DNA from: Hyphomicrobiales bacterium
GTDB taxonomy: Bacteria; Pseudomonadota; Alphaproteobacteria; Rhizobiales; Beijerinckiaceae
Length of the DNA stretch: 63,476 nucleotides
Assembly: GCA_026400555.1 (NCBI GenBank)
Contig: JAPLOW010000168.1
Coordinates: 1-63,476 of the forward strand
Direction of reading: 5' to 3'
Below, one piece after another: positions 9,478 through 19,003 of this stretch (its first letter is position 1; each line of letters begins with the position of its first letter). The notes beneath the pieces are model-generated. The model searched no databases and was not told the DNA's origin. It saw nothing but the letters and a program-made list of their open reading frames with translations. The position numbers and the translations under genes were made by a program.

Positions 9478-10710
9478 ATGTCGCCCCCCTCTCCCAAGCT
9501 GTTCTCGCGCACCTCGCCCGTCACCTTCCTGATGACGCTGGCCTTCACCAACTGGATCGGGTTCGCCTGCTGGCAGGCCTTGGTCAACAATTTCGGCAAG
9601 GAAGCAGCGGGATTCACCGGCCTCGATATCGGCATGATGCAGTCGGTGCGCGAGATCCCCGGCTTCATGGCGTTCACCGCAATCGTGCTGTTCCTGTTCC
9701 TGCGCGAGCAGCTCCTGGCCTACCTCAGCCTGTTCTTGCTTGGGTTCGGCATTGCGTTGACAGGCTATTATCCGTCCCTCACCGGCATCCTGATCACCAC
9801 CTTCGTCATGTCGGTCGGATTCCACTATTTCGAGACCGCCCAGCAGGCGCTGTCGCTGCAGATCATTCCGAAGGACGAGGCCGCCCGGACGCTTGGCAAG
9901 GTCGCCAGCGCCGTCGCGGCGGCGCAGCTTCTCTCGTTTGGCGTGATTGCCTTGTCCTGGAAGCTCTTCCAGCCAAGCTGGCAGACGCTGTTCCTGTGCG
10001 CCGGCGGCGCGACCATTCTGCTGGCGGCGGGCGCGTGGGCCTTCTTTCCGCGCGTTCAGGGCTCCACGCCGCAGAACAAGGGTCTCGTGCTGCGCAAGCG
10101 CTATGGGCTCTATTATGCGCTCACCTTCATGTCCGGGGCGCGGCGGCAGATCTTCATGGCCTTCGGCGGCTTCCTGTTGGTTGAGCGCTTCGGCTATGAC
10201 CTTTCGGCCATCGCCGTCTTGATGCTCGCGACCTATGCCACCAACGTCGTCGTCGCGCCCACCATCGGCGGGCTGATCGGCAAGCTCGGCGAGCGGCTGA
10301 CTATCCAGATCGAGAACATCTCCCTGATCTGTGTCTTTTTCGGCTATGCGCTGGCCAGCCAGGGCGTCTTTGGTGACTGGGGCGCGTTCGTGGTCGGCAA
10401 GCTGTTCGTGCTGGACGGCATGTTCGTCACGCTGATCATCGCCCAGAAGACCTATTTCCAGAAGATCGCCGACCCAGCCGACATTGCTCCCACCGCGGCC
10501 GTCGCCTTTTCGATCAACCACATCGCCGCCGTCGGCCTGCCGGTGTCCTTTGGCGTGCTGTGGACCACGATCGACCCGTCGGTCGTATTCTACATCGGCA
10601 TGGCGATCGCCAGCGTCTCGCTGACCCTCGCCTTTCTGGTGCCGCGCCATCCCAGGCCTGGCCACGAGACGACGCTGCTGCGCAAGGCCGATATCGCGCC
10701 CGCCGAATGA
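9478..10710 (+). CDS. MFS transporter
   Basis: 410 residues from the ATG at 9478; the frame is open further upstream but that part is not hydrophobic. About 12 transmembrane helices with a cytoplasmic loop after helix 6 (FFPRVQGSTPQNKG). Sequence motifs do not identify the substrate. The 190-base gap before it holds the divergent promoters shared with the Usp gene. Confidence 0.85.
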   Translation: MSPPSPKLFSRTSPVTFLMTLAFTNWIGFACWQALVNNFGKEAAGFTGLDIGMMQSVREIPGFMAFTAIVLFLFLREQLLAYLSLFLLGFGIALTGYYPSLTGILITTFVMSVGFHYFETAQQALSLQIIPKDEAARTLGKVASAVAAAQLLSFGVIALSWKLFQPSWQTLFLCAGGATILLAAGAWAFFPRVQGSTPQNKGLVLRKRYGLYYALTFMSGARRQIFMAFGGFLLVERFGYDLSAIAVLMLATYATNVVVAPTIGGLIGKLGERLTIQIENISLICVFFGYALASQGVFGDWGAFVVGKLFVLDGMFVTLIIAQKTYFQKIADPADIAPTAAVAFSINHIAAVGLPVSFGVLWTTIDPSVVFYIGMAIASVSLTLAFLVPRHPRPGHETTLLRKADIAPAE

Positions 10711-10726
10711 GCGCGGCAAACGCCGC

Positions 10727-11632
10727 TTAAAGCCCCAGCCCCTCGTCCCAGTAGGGAACCGGCCCGTAAAGCCCTGCCAAGAAATCCAGAAACGTGCGCA
10801 CTTTCTGCTCCATGTGCCGGCGGCTGGGATAGACGCCGTGGATGGCGACGCGCTTGCCGCCTGAAAACTCGGGCAGCAGCCTCACGAGCCGCCCGTCCTT
10901 CAGTTCAGGCCCGACATCCCAGGTCGAGCGCAAGGCGATGCCGAGGCCGGCCAACAGCGTCTCACGCACCACCTCGCTGGAGTTGGTCCGCAATGGGCCA
11001 TTGACCCGCACCGTCGCGGCCCCCTTTGGCCCATCGAGCCGCCACTGGTCGGCATTGTGCGCGATCAGCGTGTGCTGCTGCAGATCATCCAGCGTTCCCG
11101 GCTGCCCTCTGGCTGCCACATAGGCCGGCGTGGCGCAGAGCACCCGGTGGTTGGGCGCGAGCCGCCGCGCCACCAAGCTGGAATCCTGCAGGTCGGCGAT
11201 GCGGACCGCGAGGTCAAAACTCTCGCCGACAATGTCGACGAAGCCGTCACTCAGCACCAGATCGACGGTCACGAGCGGGTTCTGGTCAAGGAACATCTTC
11301 AGGTGCGGTGCGATGTGCAGCCGCCCGAACGATGTCGGGGCCGAGACACGCAGGACGCCCCGAGCCGTTGCGGCGCCCGAAGCCACCCAGGCCTCGGCCT
11401 CTTCGACGCTCGACAGGATAGAGATCACCCGCTCATAGAACCCCTGCCCCGCTTCGGTCAGCGACAGCTGCCGCGTCGTGCGCTGCAGGAGGCGGACGCC
11501 AAGCCGCTCCTCAAGGCGGCGGATGCGCTTGGAGATCACGGCCGGCGACAGCTTCAGCTCGCGCCCCGCCGCTGACATCGAGCGCGCCGTGACGACGCGC
11601 GCGAACACATCAAGGTCGCCAAGCCGGTCCAT
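10727..11632 (-). CDS. LysR-family transcriptional regulator
   Basis: 301 residues from the ATG at 11632, preceded by a GGGGGCGGA site. The N-terminal winged HTH (residues 1-60, LDVFARVVTARSMSAAGREL and SPAVISKRIRRLEERLGVRL) is followed by a periplasmic-binding-like effector domain. It is divergent from glcDEF with 208 bases between the starts, the classic layout of a LysR activator and its target operon. A T-N11-A palindrome lies in that gap. Control of glycolate oxidation is inferred from position. Confidence 0.9.
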   Translation of the reverse strand: MDRLGDLDVFARVVTARSMSAAGRELKLSPAVISKRIRRLEERLGVRLLQRTTRQLSLTEAGQGFYERVISILSSVEEAEAWVASGAATARGVLRVSAPTSFGRLHIAPHLKMFLDQNPLVTVDLVLSDGFVDIVGESFDLAVRIADLQDSSLVARRLAPNHRVLCATPAYVAARGQPGTLDDLQQHTLIAHNADQWRLDGPKGAATVRVNGPLRTNSSEVVRETLLAGLGIALRSTWDVGPELKDGRLVRLLPEFSGGKRVAIHGVYPSRRHMEQKVRTFLDFLAGLYGPVPYWDEGLGL

Positions 11633-11720
11633 GTGTATCCGCCCCCGGCTGCGAACGAACTGCAATCCCCTCATCAGCCTGTCGAGACAGAGAGGGGCAC
11701 AGAGCCGCAGTCAACCATCT

Positions 11721-11735
11721 TTTCCAATTCGGAAA
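11721..11735. promoter_or_regulatory. Candidate LysR operator
   Basis: The perfect palindrome TTTCCAATTCGGAAA contains the LysR-type T-N11-A pattern (11722-11734). It sits in the divergent gap between the LysR gene (start 11632) and glcD (start 11841). Confidence 0.5.
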
Positions 11736-11840
11736 CAATGATCGGCTTTCTGTCCCATTTCAAGTGATCCGCGAATGCGCTAGCTAGACATCAAGGACGG
11801 GTGGGTTCAATCATCCGCGCGAGATCAGGGAGCTTCGCCG

Positions 11841-13277
11841 ATGTCAGCCATCGCCTTTCCAGCGCCGGATGCCGCGATCATCGCACGCCGGCCCGCCATC
11901 CTCGCAGGACTCGCCCGGCTGGTCGCGCCTGACGCGCTGATCACCCATGAGGACGAGCTGCGCCCTTATGAGAGCGACGCGCTGACCGCCTTCCGCAAGG
12001 TGCCTCTGGCCGTAGTGCTGCCGTCAACCACCGAGGAAGTGGCCGCCGTGTTGAGCTACTGCAGCACGGAAGGCGTACCGGTCATTCCGCGCGGCTCAGG
12101 CACCTCGCTCGTCGGCGGCGCGACGCCGCAGGAGGACGCTGTCGTCATCGGCGTGTCCAAGATGAACAGGATCATCGAAATCGACTATGCCAACCGCACG
12201 GCAAGGGTGCAGGCTGGCGTGACCAATCTTGCGATCACCGGGGCTGTGATGGCGGACGGGTTCTTTTATGCGCCCGACCCCTCGTCGCAGTTGGCCTGCT
12301 CCATCGGCGGTAACATCGCCATGAACTCTGGCGGCGCGCACTGCCTGAAGTATGGCGTCACCACCAACAACATCGTCGGTCTGAAGATGGTTCTGCTCAA
12401 CGGCGAGATCATCGAGATTGGCGGCGACCACCTTGACGCGCCCGGCTATGACCTGCTCGGCCTGATGATCGGCTCGGAAGGCCAACTCGGCATCGTCACC
12501 GAGGCCACAGTGCGAATCCTGCGCGCGGCGGAAGGCGCGCGGCCGGTGCTGTTCGGTTTTCCGAAGCCCGAGCTGGCCGGCGCGGCGGTAGCCGCCATCA
12601 TCGGGGCAGGCATTATCCCCGTGGCGATGGAATATATGGACAAGATGGCCATCGCGATCTGCGAGGATTTCGCCCATGCCGGCTATCCAATGGATGCCGA
12701 AGCGCTGCTGATCATCGAGGTCGAGGGCTCCGAGCAGTAGATGGACGACCAGCTCGTGCGCATCATCGAGATCGCGCGGAAGCATGGCGTCACCACCATC
12801 AAGGAAAGCAAATCCGCGATGGAGACCGCCGCGATCTGGAAGGGCCGAAAGTCTGCCTTCGGCGCGACCGGCAAGATCGCCGACTACATCTGCATGGACG
12901 GCACGATCCCGACAGGCCGCCTGCCCGAGGTGCTGACCCGGATCGATGAGCTGGTGAAGCACTATGGCCTACGTGTCGCCAATGTCTTCCACGCCGGCGA
13001 CGGCAACCTGCACCCCCTCGTGCTTTACAACATCAATGATCCGGTCGAGCGCCAGAAGGCCGAGGATTGCGGGCTCGACATCCTGCGCCTGTGCGTCGAG
13101 GTGGGCGGCTGCCTGACGGGCGAGCACGGCGTCGGCGTCGAGAAGCGCGACCTGATGCCGGTCCAGTTCGCCAGATGCGATCTCGACCAGCAGATGCGCG
13201 TGCGCGCCGTGTTCGATCCGAAATGGCTGCTCAACCCGGCCAAGGTCTTCCCGCTCGAAGGCAGGGTCGCGGCGTGA
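11841..13277 (+). pseudogene. glcD: Glycolate oxidase FAD subunit, split by one in-frame amber codon
   Basis: Reading through a TAG at 12738-12740 gives a 478-codon GlcD of normal length. The N-terminal part (299 codons) holds the FAD-binding domain with IPRGSGTSLVGG and GGNIAMNSGGAHCLKYG. The C-terminal part (178 codons from the ATG at 12741) holds the FAD-oxidase C domain with HAGDGNLHP and GCLTGEHGVGVEKR. The junction reads EGSEQ-stop-MDDQL; homologues have a charged residue there, so a one-base change from GAG, AAG or CAG explains it. The ATG starts at the base after the stop, so termination-reinitiation could still make both halves. glcE and glcF downstream are intact. Whether this is a null allele, a functional split protein or a base-call error cannot be decided here. 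Confidence 0.8.
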
Positions 13278-14461
13278 CCCTCTTCACCCCCAAATCCGAG
13301 GCAGACGCCGCGCAGATCGTCGCCGATCTGGCGCTCACGAACAAGCCCGTAACCATTAAGGGCGGCGCCACGCGCGCCGGCATCGGTCGCCCGAACCAGA
13401 CCGAGGTCACGATCTCCACCGTGCGCCTGAGCGGCGTCACGCTTTATGAACCCGCCGAACTGGTGATCTCCGCGCGCGGCGGGACCACCCTTGCCGAGAT
13501 CGAGGCGACGCTGGCTGCGAAGAACCAGATGTTGCCCTTCGAGCCGATGGATCACAGGACGCTGTTGGGCACCAGGGGCGAGCCCAGCATTGGCGGCGTG
13601 GTGGCGGGCAATCATTCCGGCCCGCGCCGCATCCAGGCCGGAGCCTGCCGCGACAGCCTGATCGGCGTGCGCATCGTCAACGGGCGCGGCGAGGCCATCA
13701 AGTCCGGTGGCCGTGTGATGAAGAACGTCACCGGGCTTGATCTGGCCAAGCTGGTCACCGGCTCCTGGGGCACGCTCGGCCTGCTCACCGAGGTCACCTT
13801 CAAGGTGTTGCCCCGGCCAGAACGCACGGTGACGATGCTGCTCAAGGACCTGTCGGACGAACGTGCCGTCGCCGCCCTGTCCGCGGCACTTGGCTCACCC
13901 TTTGAGCCCAGCGCAGCCGCTCACTTGCCGGCAGGTCTCGGCAGGCCGCTGGCGCGCACCATCCTGCGCCTCGAAGGCTTCAGTGTCTCGCTGGACTACC
14001 GCATCGGCGCGTTCCGCACGCTGCTCGCTGCCTATGGCGAGATCACGCTGTTGGAAGGCGAGGATTCGGCCCGCCTCTGGCGCGGCGTCCGCGATTGCGA
14101 ATTCCTCGCCGAGCCGATGGATGCCGCCATCTGGCGCATCTCGACCGCGCCGACCCGTGCCCCGGCCATGGTCGCCACCATCGCGGCCGCCGTGCCTGGC
14201 GCGCGCTGGCTCTACGACTGGGGCGGCGGCCTCGTCTGGCTCAGCGTTCCCGCCACCGGCGATGCGGCCAGCGCCACCGTGCGCGCCGCCGTCACCAGCG
14301 CGGGCGGCCACGCCACACTGATCCGCGCCCCGCGCGAACTGCGCGCCAGCCTCGACGTCTTCCAGCCGCTCGGTCCGCTTCAGACACTGACCGGCGGCAT
14401 CAAGCACAGTTTCGATCCAACCGGCATTTTCGAGCCGGGCCGGATGTATGCGGGGATGTGA
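13274..14461 (+). CDS. glcE: Glycolate oxidase subunit GlcE
   Basis: 395 residues from a GTG at 13274 that overlaps the glcD stop by four bases (GTGA), indicating translational coupling. It is a second, diverged FAD-binding-4 protein, matching GlcE: VTIKGGATRAGIGRP, then GEPSIGGVVAGNHSGPRR and VTGLDLAKLVTGSWGTLG. With GlcD and GlcF it forms the membrane-associated glycolate:quinone oxidoreductase that makes glyoxylate. An in-frame opening further upstream lies wholly inside glcD and was not used. Confidence 0.92.
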   Translation: MTLFTPKSEADAAQIVADLALTNKPVTIKGGATRAGIGRPNQTEVTISTVRLSGVTLYEPAELVISARGGTTLAEIEATLAAKNQMLPFEPMDHRTLLGTRGEPSIGGVVAGNHSGPRRIQAGACRDSLIGVRIVNGRGEAIKSGGRVMKNVTGLDLAKLVTGSWGTLGLLTEVTFKVLPRPERTVTMLLKDLSDERAVAALSAALGSPFEPSAAAHLPAGLGRPLARTILRLEGFSVSLDYRIGAFRTLLAAYGEITLLEGEDSARLWRGVRDCEFLAEPMDAAIWRISTAPTRAPAMVATIAAAVPGARWLYDWGGGLVWLSVPATGDAASATVRAAVTSAGGHATLIRAPRELRASLDVFQPLGPLQTLTGGIKHSFDPTGIFEPGRMYAGM

Positions 14462-14464
14462 GCG

Positions 14465-15850
14465 ATGCAAACCAACTTCACCCCCGAACAGCTCGCCTCA
14501 GATCCGCGCATGCCATCGTCGGAGAAGATCCTGCGCACCTGCGTGCATTGCGGCTTCTGCACCGCCACCTGCCCGACCTATCTGCTGCTCGGCGATGAGC
14601 TGGATTCACCGCGCGGGCGCATTTACCTGATCAAGGACATGCTCGAGAACGGCAAGCCGGCAACGCCGGAGGTGGTCAAGCACGTCGACCGCTGCCTGAG
14701 CTGCCTGGCCTGCATGACCACCTGCCCATCCGGCGTGCACTACATGCACCTCGTCGACCACGCCCGCGCCCATATCGAGGAAACCTACACGCGCAGCTGG
14801 CATGACCGGCTGATGCGCAAGGTGCTCAGCGCCATCCTGCCCTCCCCCAACCGCTTTCGCCTCGCCATTCTCGGCGCGATGATCGTCAGACCTTTCAAGG
14901 GCTTGCTGGGTATGATTCCAGCGTTGGGTCCGCGACTTGAATCAATGTTGCAGCTTGCCCCGGCGCAGGTGCCGCCACGCTCTGCCGCCGTTCCAGGACG
15001 CTCCTTCCCGGTCGCCACGCGGCGGAAGCGGGTCGCGATGCTCACCGGCTGCGCTCAGCCCGTGCTCAACCCGATGATCAACGATGCCGCCATCCGGCTG
15101 CTGAACCGGCATGATGTCGAGGTCGTCCTGCCCAGGGGCGAAGGCTGCTGCGGAGCGCTGGTCCACCACATGGGCCAGGAGCACGCCGGCCATGCCGCCG
15201 CGAAACGCAACATCGACGCGTGGATAGCGGAGATCGAGGGCGAGGGCCTCGACGCGATCATCATCACCGCCTCGGGTTGCGGCACGACGATCAAGGATTA
15301 CGGCTTCATGCTGCGCGATGACGCTACCTACGCGGAGAAAGCGGCGCGCGTCTCAGCCCTGGCGATGGACATCAGTGAATTCCTCGAAACCCTTGAACTG
15401 ACTCCGGTTCGGGCGATCGGCCTGACGGTCGCCTACCATTCCGCCTGCTCGATGCAGCACGGCCAGAAGCTCAAGGACGGACCGAAGAAGCTGCTGAGCG
15501 CCGCCGGTTTCAAGGTCACGGAGGTGCCGGAAGGCCACATCTGCTGCGGCTCGGCGGGTGTCTACAACATCCTCCAGCCCGAGATCGCCGGCCAGTTGCG
15601 CGAACGCAAGGTCGGTAACATCCTGAAGACGCGGCCCGACATCGTCGCCACCGGCAACATCGGCTGCATGACCCAGATCGGCAAGGGCTTTGTCGATGGC
15701 GGCCACGCCATCCCGGTCGTACATACGGCGGAGTTGATCGACTGGGCCACCGGCGGCCCGATGCCAAGCGTGCTGGAGGAGGCCGGCTTTGCCGACGTTC
15801 CGGTGACCGGCCCCGTCGTGCGGCGCAACGTCCTGCTCGCAGCCGAGTAG
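14465..15850 (+). CDS. glcF: Glycolate oxidase iron-sulfur subunit GlcF
   Basis: 461 residues, starting 3 bases after glcE. Two 4Fe-4S motifs are complete: CVHCGFCTATCP (Cys 26, 29, 32, 36) and CLSCLACMTTCP (Cys 77, 80, 83, 87). Two CCG-type domains follow, with GEGCCGAL and GHICCGSAG. It passes electrons from the flavin subunits towards quinone. It ends in TAG, showing that amber is a normal stop in this genome, which bears on the glcD amber. Confidence 0.95.
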   Translation: MQTNFTPEQLASDPRMPSSEKILRTCVHCGFCTATCPTYLLLGDELDSPRGRIYLIKDMLENGKPATPEVVKHVDRCLSCLACMTTCPSGVHYMHLVDHARAHIEETYTRSWHDRLMRKVLSAILPSPNRFRLAILGAMIVRPFKGLLGMIPALGPRLESMLQLAPAQVPPRSAAVPGRSFPVATRRKRVAMLTGCAQPVLNPMINDAAIRLLNRHDVEVVLPRGEGCCGALVHHMGQEHAGHAAAKRNIDAWIAEIEGEGLDAIIITASGCGTTIKDYGFMLRDDATYAEKAARVSALAMDISEFLETLELTPVRAIGLTVAYHSACSMQHGQKLKDGPKKLLSAAGFKVTEVPEGHICCGSAGVYNILQPEIAGQLRERKVGNILKTRPDIVATGNIGCMTQIGKGFVDGGHAIPVVHTAELIDWATGGPMPSVLEEAGFADVPVTGPVVRRNVLLAAE

Positions 15851-15881
15851 AAATCCGGTTCCGCCCGGCTAGATCAATGAC

Positions 15882-15935
15882 CTAGAGCATGCCTTCAGCG
15901 AAAAGCCGTTGCTACTTTTTCGCAGCATGCTCTAG
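15882..15935. terminator. Inverted repeat after glcF
   Basis: CTAGAGCATGC (15882-15892) and GCATGCTCTAG (15925-15935) are perfect 11-base arms with a 32-base spacer that contains a T-rich run (CTACTTTTTCGC). It lies 32 bases after the glcF stop and just before the next start. A terminator or an interspersed palindrome are both possible; CTAGAGCATG-type repeats are common in this bacterial group. Confidence 0.55.
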
Positions 15936-15938
15936 CGC

Positions 15939-16952
15939 ATGTTCGCCTTGCACGGCGGCGGCTTTCCTGCTGCGCTGTCTCGTGGTCTAAGACAGTTCCT
16001 TCACACTGGTCATGGTCCCTTGTCGCCACTCTACGGCATCTCGCTGAAGCTGATCTCCGGCCTTGCGTTCACCTGCATGTCGGCCCTGATCAAGGCGATG
16101 AGCGTGCGCTACCCGATCGGGCAACTGGTGTTCTTCCGTTCCTCCATGGCCCTGATCCCGCTGCTGATCTGGCTCGCCTATCTGCGCCATCTGTCGGACG
16201 CGATCACCACGAAGCGCCCGCTGAACCACCTCAAGCGTGGCATCATCGGCTCGACCGGCATGTTCTGCGGCTTTGCGGCCCTGAGCTATATCCCGCTGCC
16301 CGATGCGGTGGCGATCAGCTACGCCACGCCCCTGCTCGTGGTCGTGCTGGCGGCGCTGGTGCTTGGCGAGACGGTGCGGATCTACCGCTGGTCCGCCGTC
16401 GCCATCGGCATCGTCGGGGTGGCGCTGATGCTGTCGCCCCACCTGTCCCCGGCCCGGCTTGCCGAGATGACTCAGGGTGGGCCGGCGATCGGCGCCATGT
16501 TCGCGCTGTTCGGCGCCCTGTGCTCCGCTGCGGCGACGATCGAGGTCCGCAAGCTCACCGAAACCGAAACCACGGGCGCCATCGTGTTCTACTTCATGAT
16601 GCTGACGGCGCTGCTTGGCCTCACCACGATTGTGCTCGGCTGGGCCATGCCGCAGACGCTGCTGGATTGGGCGGCGATAATCGCGATCGGCATCCTCGGC
16701 GGCATCGGGCAAATCATGATGACCCAGAGCTACCGCTACGCCGACGCCTCGCTGATCGCGCCGTTCGAATACACGCAGATGATCTGGGCCGTGGCGCTCG
16801 GCTGGTTCGTGTTCGGTGATTTTCCCGCCCGCATCGTTCTTGTCGGCGCCGGCATCGTCATCGCAGCGGGCCTCTTCGTGCTGTTCCGCGAACAGCAGCT
16901 TGGCCTGCTGAAGGCCAAGGTTCGCGAAGCGGCGCCGACCCTGTCAAAATGA
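15939..16952 (+). CDS. DMT-family (EamA) transporter
   Basis: 337 residues with two EamA repeats making about ten helices; the first hydrophobic segment begins near residue 30 (LYGISLKLISGLAFTCMSAL). The annotated ATG may be early: an in-frame TTG at 16020 would remove a non-hydrophobic leader. It overlaps the next gene by four bases (ATGA), so the two transporters are probably co-transcribed. Substrate unknown; its place after glcDEF suggests organic acid or metabolite export. Confidence 0.85.
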   Translation: MFALHGGGFPAALSRGLRQFLHTGHGPLSPLYGISLKLISGLAFTCMSALIKAMSVRYPIGQLVFFRSSMALIPLLIWLAYLRHLSDAITTKRPLNHLKRGIIGSTGMFCGFAALSYIPLPDAVAISYATPLLVVVLAALVLGETVRIYRWSAVAIGIVGVALMLSPHLSPARLAEMTQGGPAIGAMFALFGALCSAAATIEVRKLTETETTGAIVFYFMMLTALLGLTTIVLGWAMPQTLLDWAAIIAIGILGGIGQIMMTQSYRYADASLIAPFEYTQMIWAVALGWFVFGDFPARIVLVGAGIVIAAGLFVLFREQQLGLLKAKVREAAPTLSK

Positions 16953-18178
16953 CGGCCCGGCTCTCTCTCAGGAATTGGCCAGCTGGCGCCACGCGCACGC
17001 TGGCCGTGCTGTCGGTGACGATGATCATTGCCTGGGGCACGCTGTTCTACGGCATCACGCTGATCGGCCCACGCATCATGGCCGAGACGGGCTGGAGCAA
17101 GACCCTGATCTTCGGGGCTTTCTCCCTCGCCATGCTGACCTCGGGGCTGATCGCTCCGCGCGTTGGTGGGCTGATTGACCGCTCCGGGGGCCGTCATGTG
17201 ATGGCCATCGGCTCGGTGGTCGGCGGCGTTGGCTATGCGGTGCTCGCCTATGCGGCCAACCCTCTCATGCTCTATCTCGCCTATGCCATCATCGGGCTCG
17301 GCATGGCTGGCAGCCTCTACGACCCGGCCTTTGCCTCGCTGGCCCGTATTGCCGGGCAAAAGGCGCGCAATGCCATCACCTTGCTCACCCTTGGCGGCGG
17401 GCTTGCCTCCACCGTATTCTGGCCGCTGGGCCTGTGGCTGCTGTCGTTCATGGACTGGCGCGGCCTGTGCCTGGTCTATGCCGCCCTGAACGGTGTCGTC
17501 TGCGCCGCGCTTCACCTGGGCGGCATCAGTGGCGAGAAGGCTGCTCCCGCCCCGTCAGGCGCGCCCGAGGCGCAAGCCGAGCGGCATGGCTCCTCCGATC
17601 CGGCCCTGCGCGGCAAGATCGTCGCGCTGCTGGCGCTCGTCTTCATGGCGCATGGGCTGGTCAGCAACGGCATGTCGGTCCACATCACGACCCTGCTTGC
17701 GGCGCTGGGGCTGAGCGAGGCGCAGGCCGTCAGCGTCGGCACGTTGATCGGCCCGTCGCAATCGGCAGGGCGGCTGATCGAACTGGCGCTGGGCGGGACC
17801 TATCCCGTAATGCGGCTTGGCTATGTCGCGACGGGCACCCTGCCCTTTGCCTTCGCGGCGCTGGCACTGGCACTGGCCGGTGCGACGCTGGCGGGCAGGG
17901 TCGCCTTTGCCGTGCTTTATGGCATTTCCAACGGGCTGGTGACCATTGCCCGCGGCGTGATCGTGCTTGGCCTGCTCGGTCGGGAGAACTACGGCCGCAC
18001 GCTCGGCGCGATCGCCATGCCGACCCTCGCGGCGAAATCCCTCGCACCGATGGCCTTCGCGGTGCTCATCGATCTGGCCGGGGCAGGTGTTGCGCTCGGG
18101 GTCATGGCAGCCTGCGGCCTTGTGGCGCTGGGCGGCATGATCGCGCTCGGCCTGCTGGTCGGCCGCCAGGGCGGCTGA
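16949..18178 (+). CDS. MFS transporter
   Basis: 409 residues, about 12 helices, with a polar central loop rich in Ala/Pro/Glu (AAPAPSGAPEAQAERHG). RVGGLIDRSGGRHV after helix 2 matches the MFS signature loop. The start overlaps the DMT gene stop. MFS proteins of this type often carry monocarboxylates, which would fit the neighbouring hydroxyacid oxidases, but no motif proves the substrate. Confidence 0.85.
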   Translation: MTARLSLRNWPAGATRTLAVLSVTMIIAWGTLFYGITLIGPRIMAETGWSKTLIFGAFSLAMLTSGLIAPRVGGLIDRSGGRHVMAIGSVVGGVGYAVLAYAANPLMLYLAYAIIGLGMAGSLYDPAFASLARIAGQKARNAITLLTLGGGLASTVFWPLGLWLLSFMDWRGLCLVYAALNGVVCAALHLGGISGEKAAPAPSGAPEAQAERHGSSDPALRGKIVALLALVFMAHGLVSNGMSVHITTLLAALGLSEAQAVSVGTLIGPSQSAGRLIELALGGTYPVMRLGYVATGTLPFAFAALALALAGATLAGRVAFAVLYGISNGLVTIARGVIVLGLLGRENYGRTLGAIAMPTLAAKSLAPMAFAVLIDLAGAGVALGVMAACGLVALGGMIALGLLVGRQGG

Positions 18179-18315
18179 TCCGAAATGCGGCGGCGCGCCC
18201 TTCTATGCGACAGCGCGCCCTTGCACCGCTGACCGAAGCCATGCATGGTCCAGTCCGGAATTACAAACAATTGTCCGCTTTGCCGGACAAGCCGGCAGGC
18301 ATCGGATTGGGCGAC

Positions 18316-18933
18316 ATGGGCATCGAGATCAAGGACAAGCCGCGGGAGCTGGAAAGCGGCGCGCAGATCATCTCGGGTAATCTGGGCAAGACCATCCAGC
18401 GCCTGCGCAAGGCCTACAATCTGTCGCTCTCAGAGCTCGCCGAACAATCCGGCGTGGCCAAGTCGATCATCAGCCAGATCGAACGCAACGAGACAAACCC
18501 GACGCTCGCCACGATCTGGCGGCTGTCGCAGGCGCTGGATGTCTCCATCGAGCGCGTGCTGTCGGACGCGGAGGAAGAGGCCTTCATCGAGAAATCGACC
18601 AAGGCCGACACGCCAATCCTGGTGTCGGAAGACGGCAAGATGCGCCTCGCCATCGTCGGCTGGATCAAGACGGTGGAATGGCTGCAATGGTATGCTGTCA
18701 CTTCCGAACCGGGCGGGCAGCTTGAATCCGAAGGCCACCAGCGCGGATCGGTCGAGTGCCTGTCGGTCTCCTCCGGCGAATTCGAGGTCGAGGTCTCGGG
18801 CGTAACGCAGCGTGCCAAGGCCGGCGAGACCCTGCGCTATCGCTGCGACCGCCCCCACACCGTGCGCTGCCTCGGCGACCAGCCAGGCGCAGCGAGCATG
18901 GTGTGCATTCTCAAGGCGGCGGTGATGGAATGA
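18316..18933 (+). CDS. XRE-family regulator with C-terminal cupin domain
   Basis: 205 residues from the ATG at 18316; an in-frame ATG at 18241 would add 25 residues and cannot be excluded. The HTH is at residues about 24-78 (LRKAYNLSLSELAEQSGVAK, SIISQIERNETNPTLATIWR), and a cupin beta-barrel follows from about 130 (SVECLSVSSGEFEVEV). Such proteins sense a small ligand through the cupin and control nearby transport or catabolic genes. It lies between the MFS transporter and the hydroxyacid oxidase, its likely targets. Confidence 0.88.
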   Translation: MGIEIKDKPRELESGAQIISGNLGKTIQRLRKAYNLSLSELAEQSGVAKSIISQIERNETNPTLATIWRLSQALDVSIERVLSDAEEEAFIEKSTKADTPILVSEDGKMRLAIVGWIKTVEWLQWYAVTSEPGGQLESEGHQRGSVECLSVSSGEFEVEVSGVTQRAKAGETLRYRCDRPHTVRCLGDQPGAASMVCILKAAVME

Positions 18934-19003
18934 GCCCAGCTTGAAACGACACAGACTGCATGTACTTCAGTGACCTGACGATCTCCCCGCACGGACCGTT
19001 CCC

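Noticed and set aside
12738-12740. Amber codon reassignment (for example pyrrolysine)
   Set aside because: TAG ends glcF and leuA at the expected family length, and no pyrrolysine genes are visible; the decayed DyP gene also has a TAA stop and frameshifts.
17434-18315. Long N-terminal extension of the XRE-cupin gene
   Set aside because: The extension overlaps the MFS gene in another frame and has no domain; the regulator starts at 18316 or 18241.
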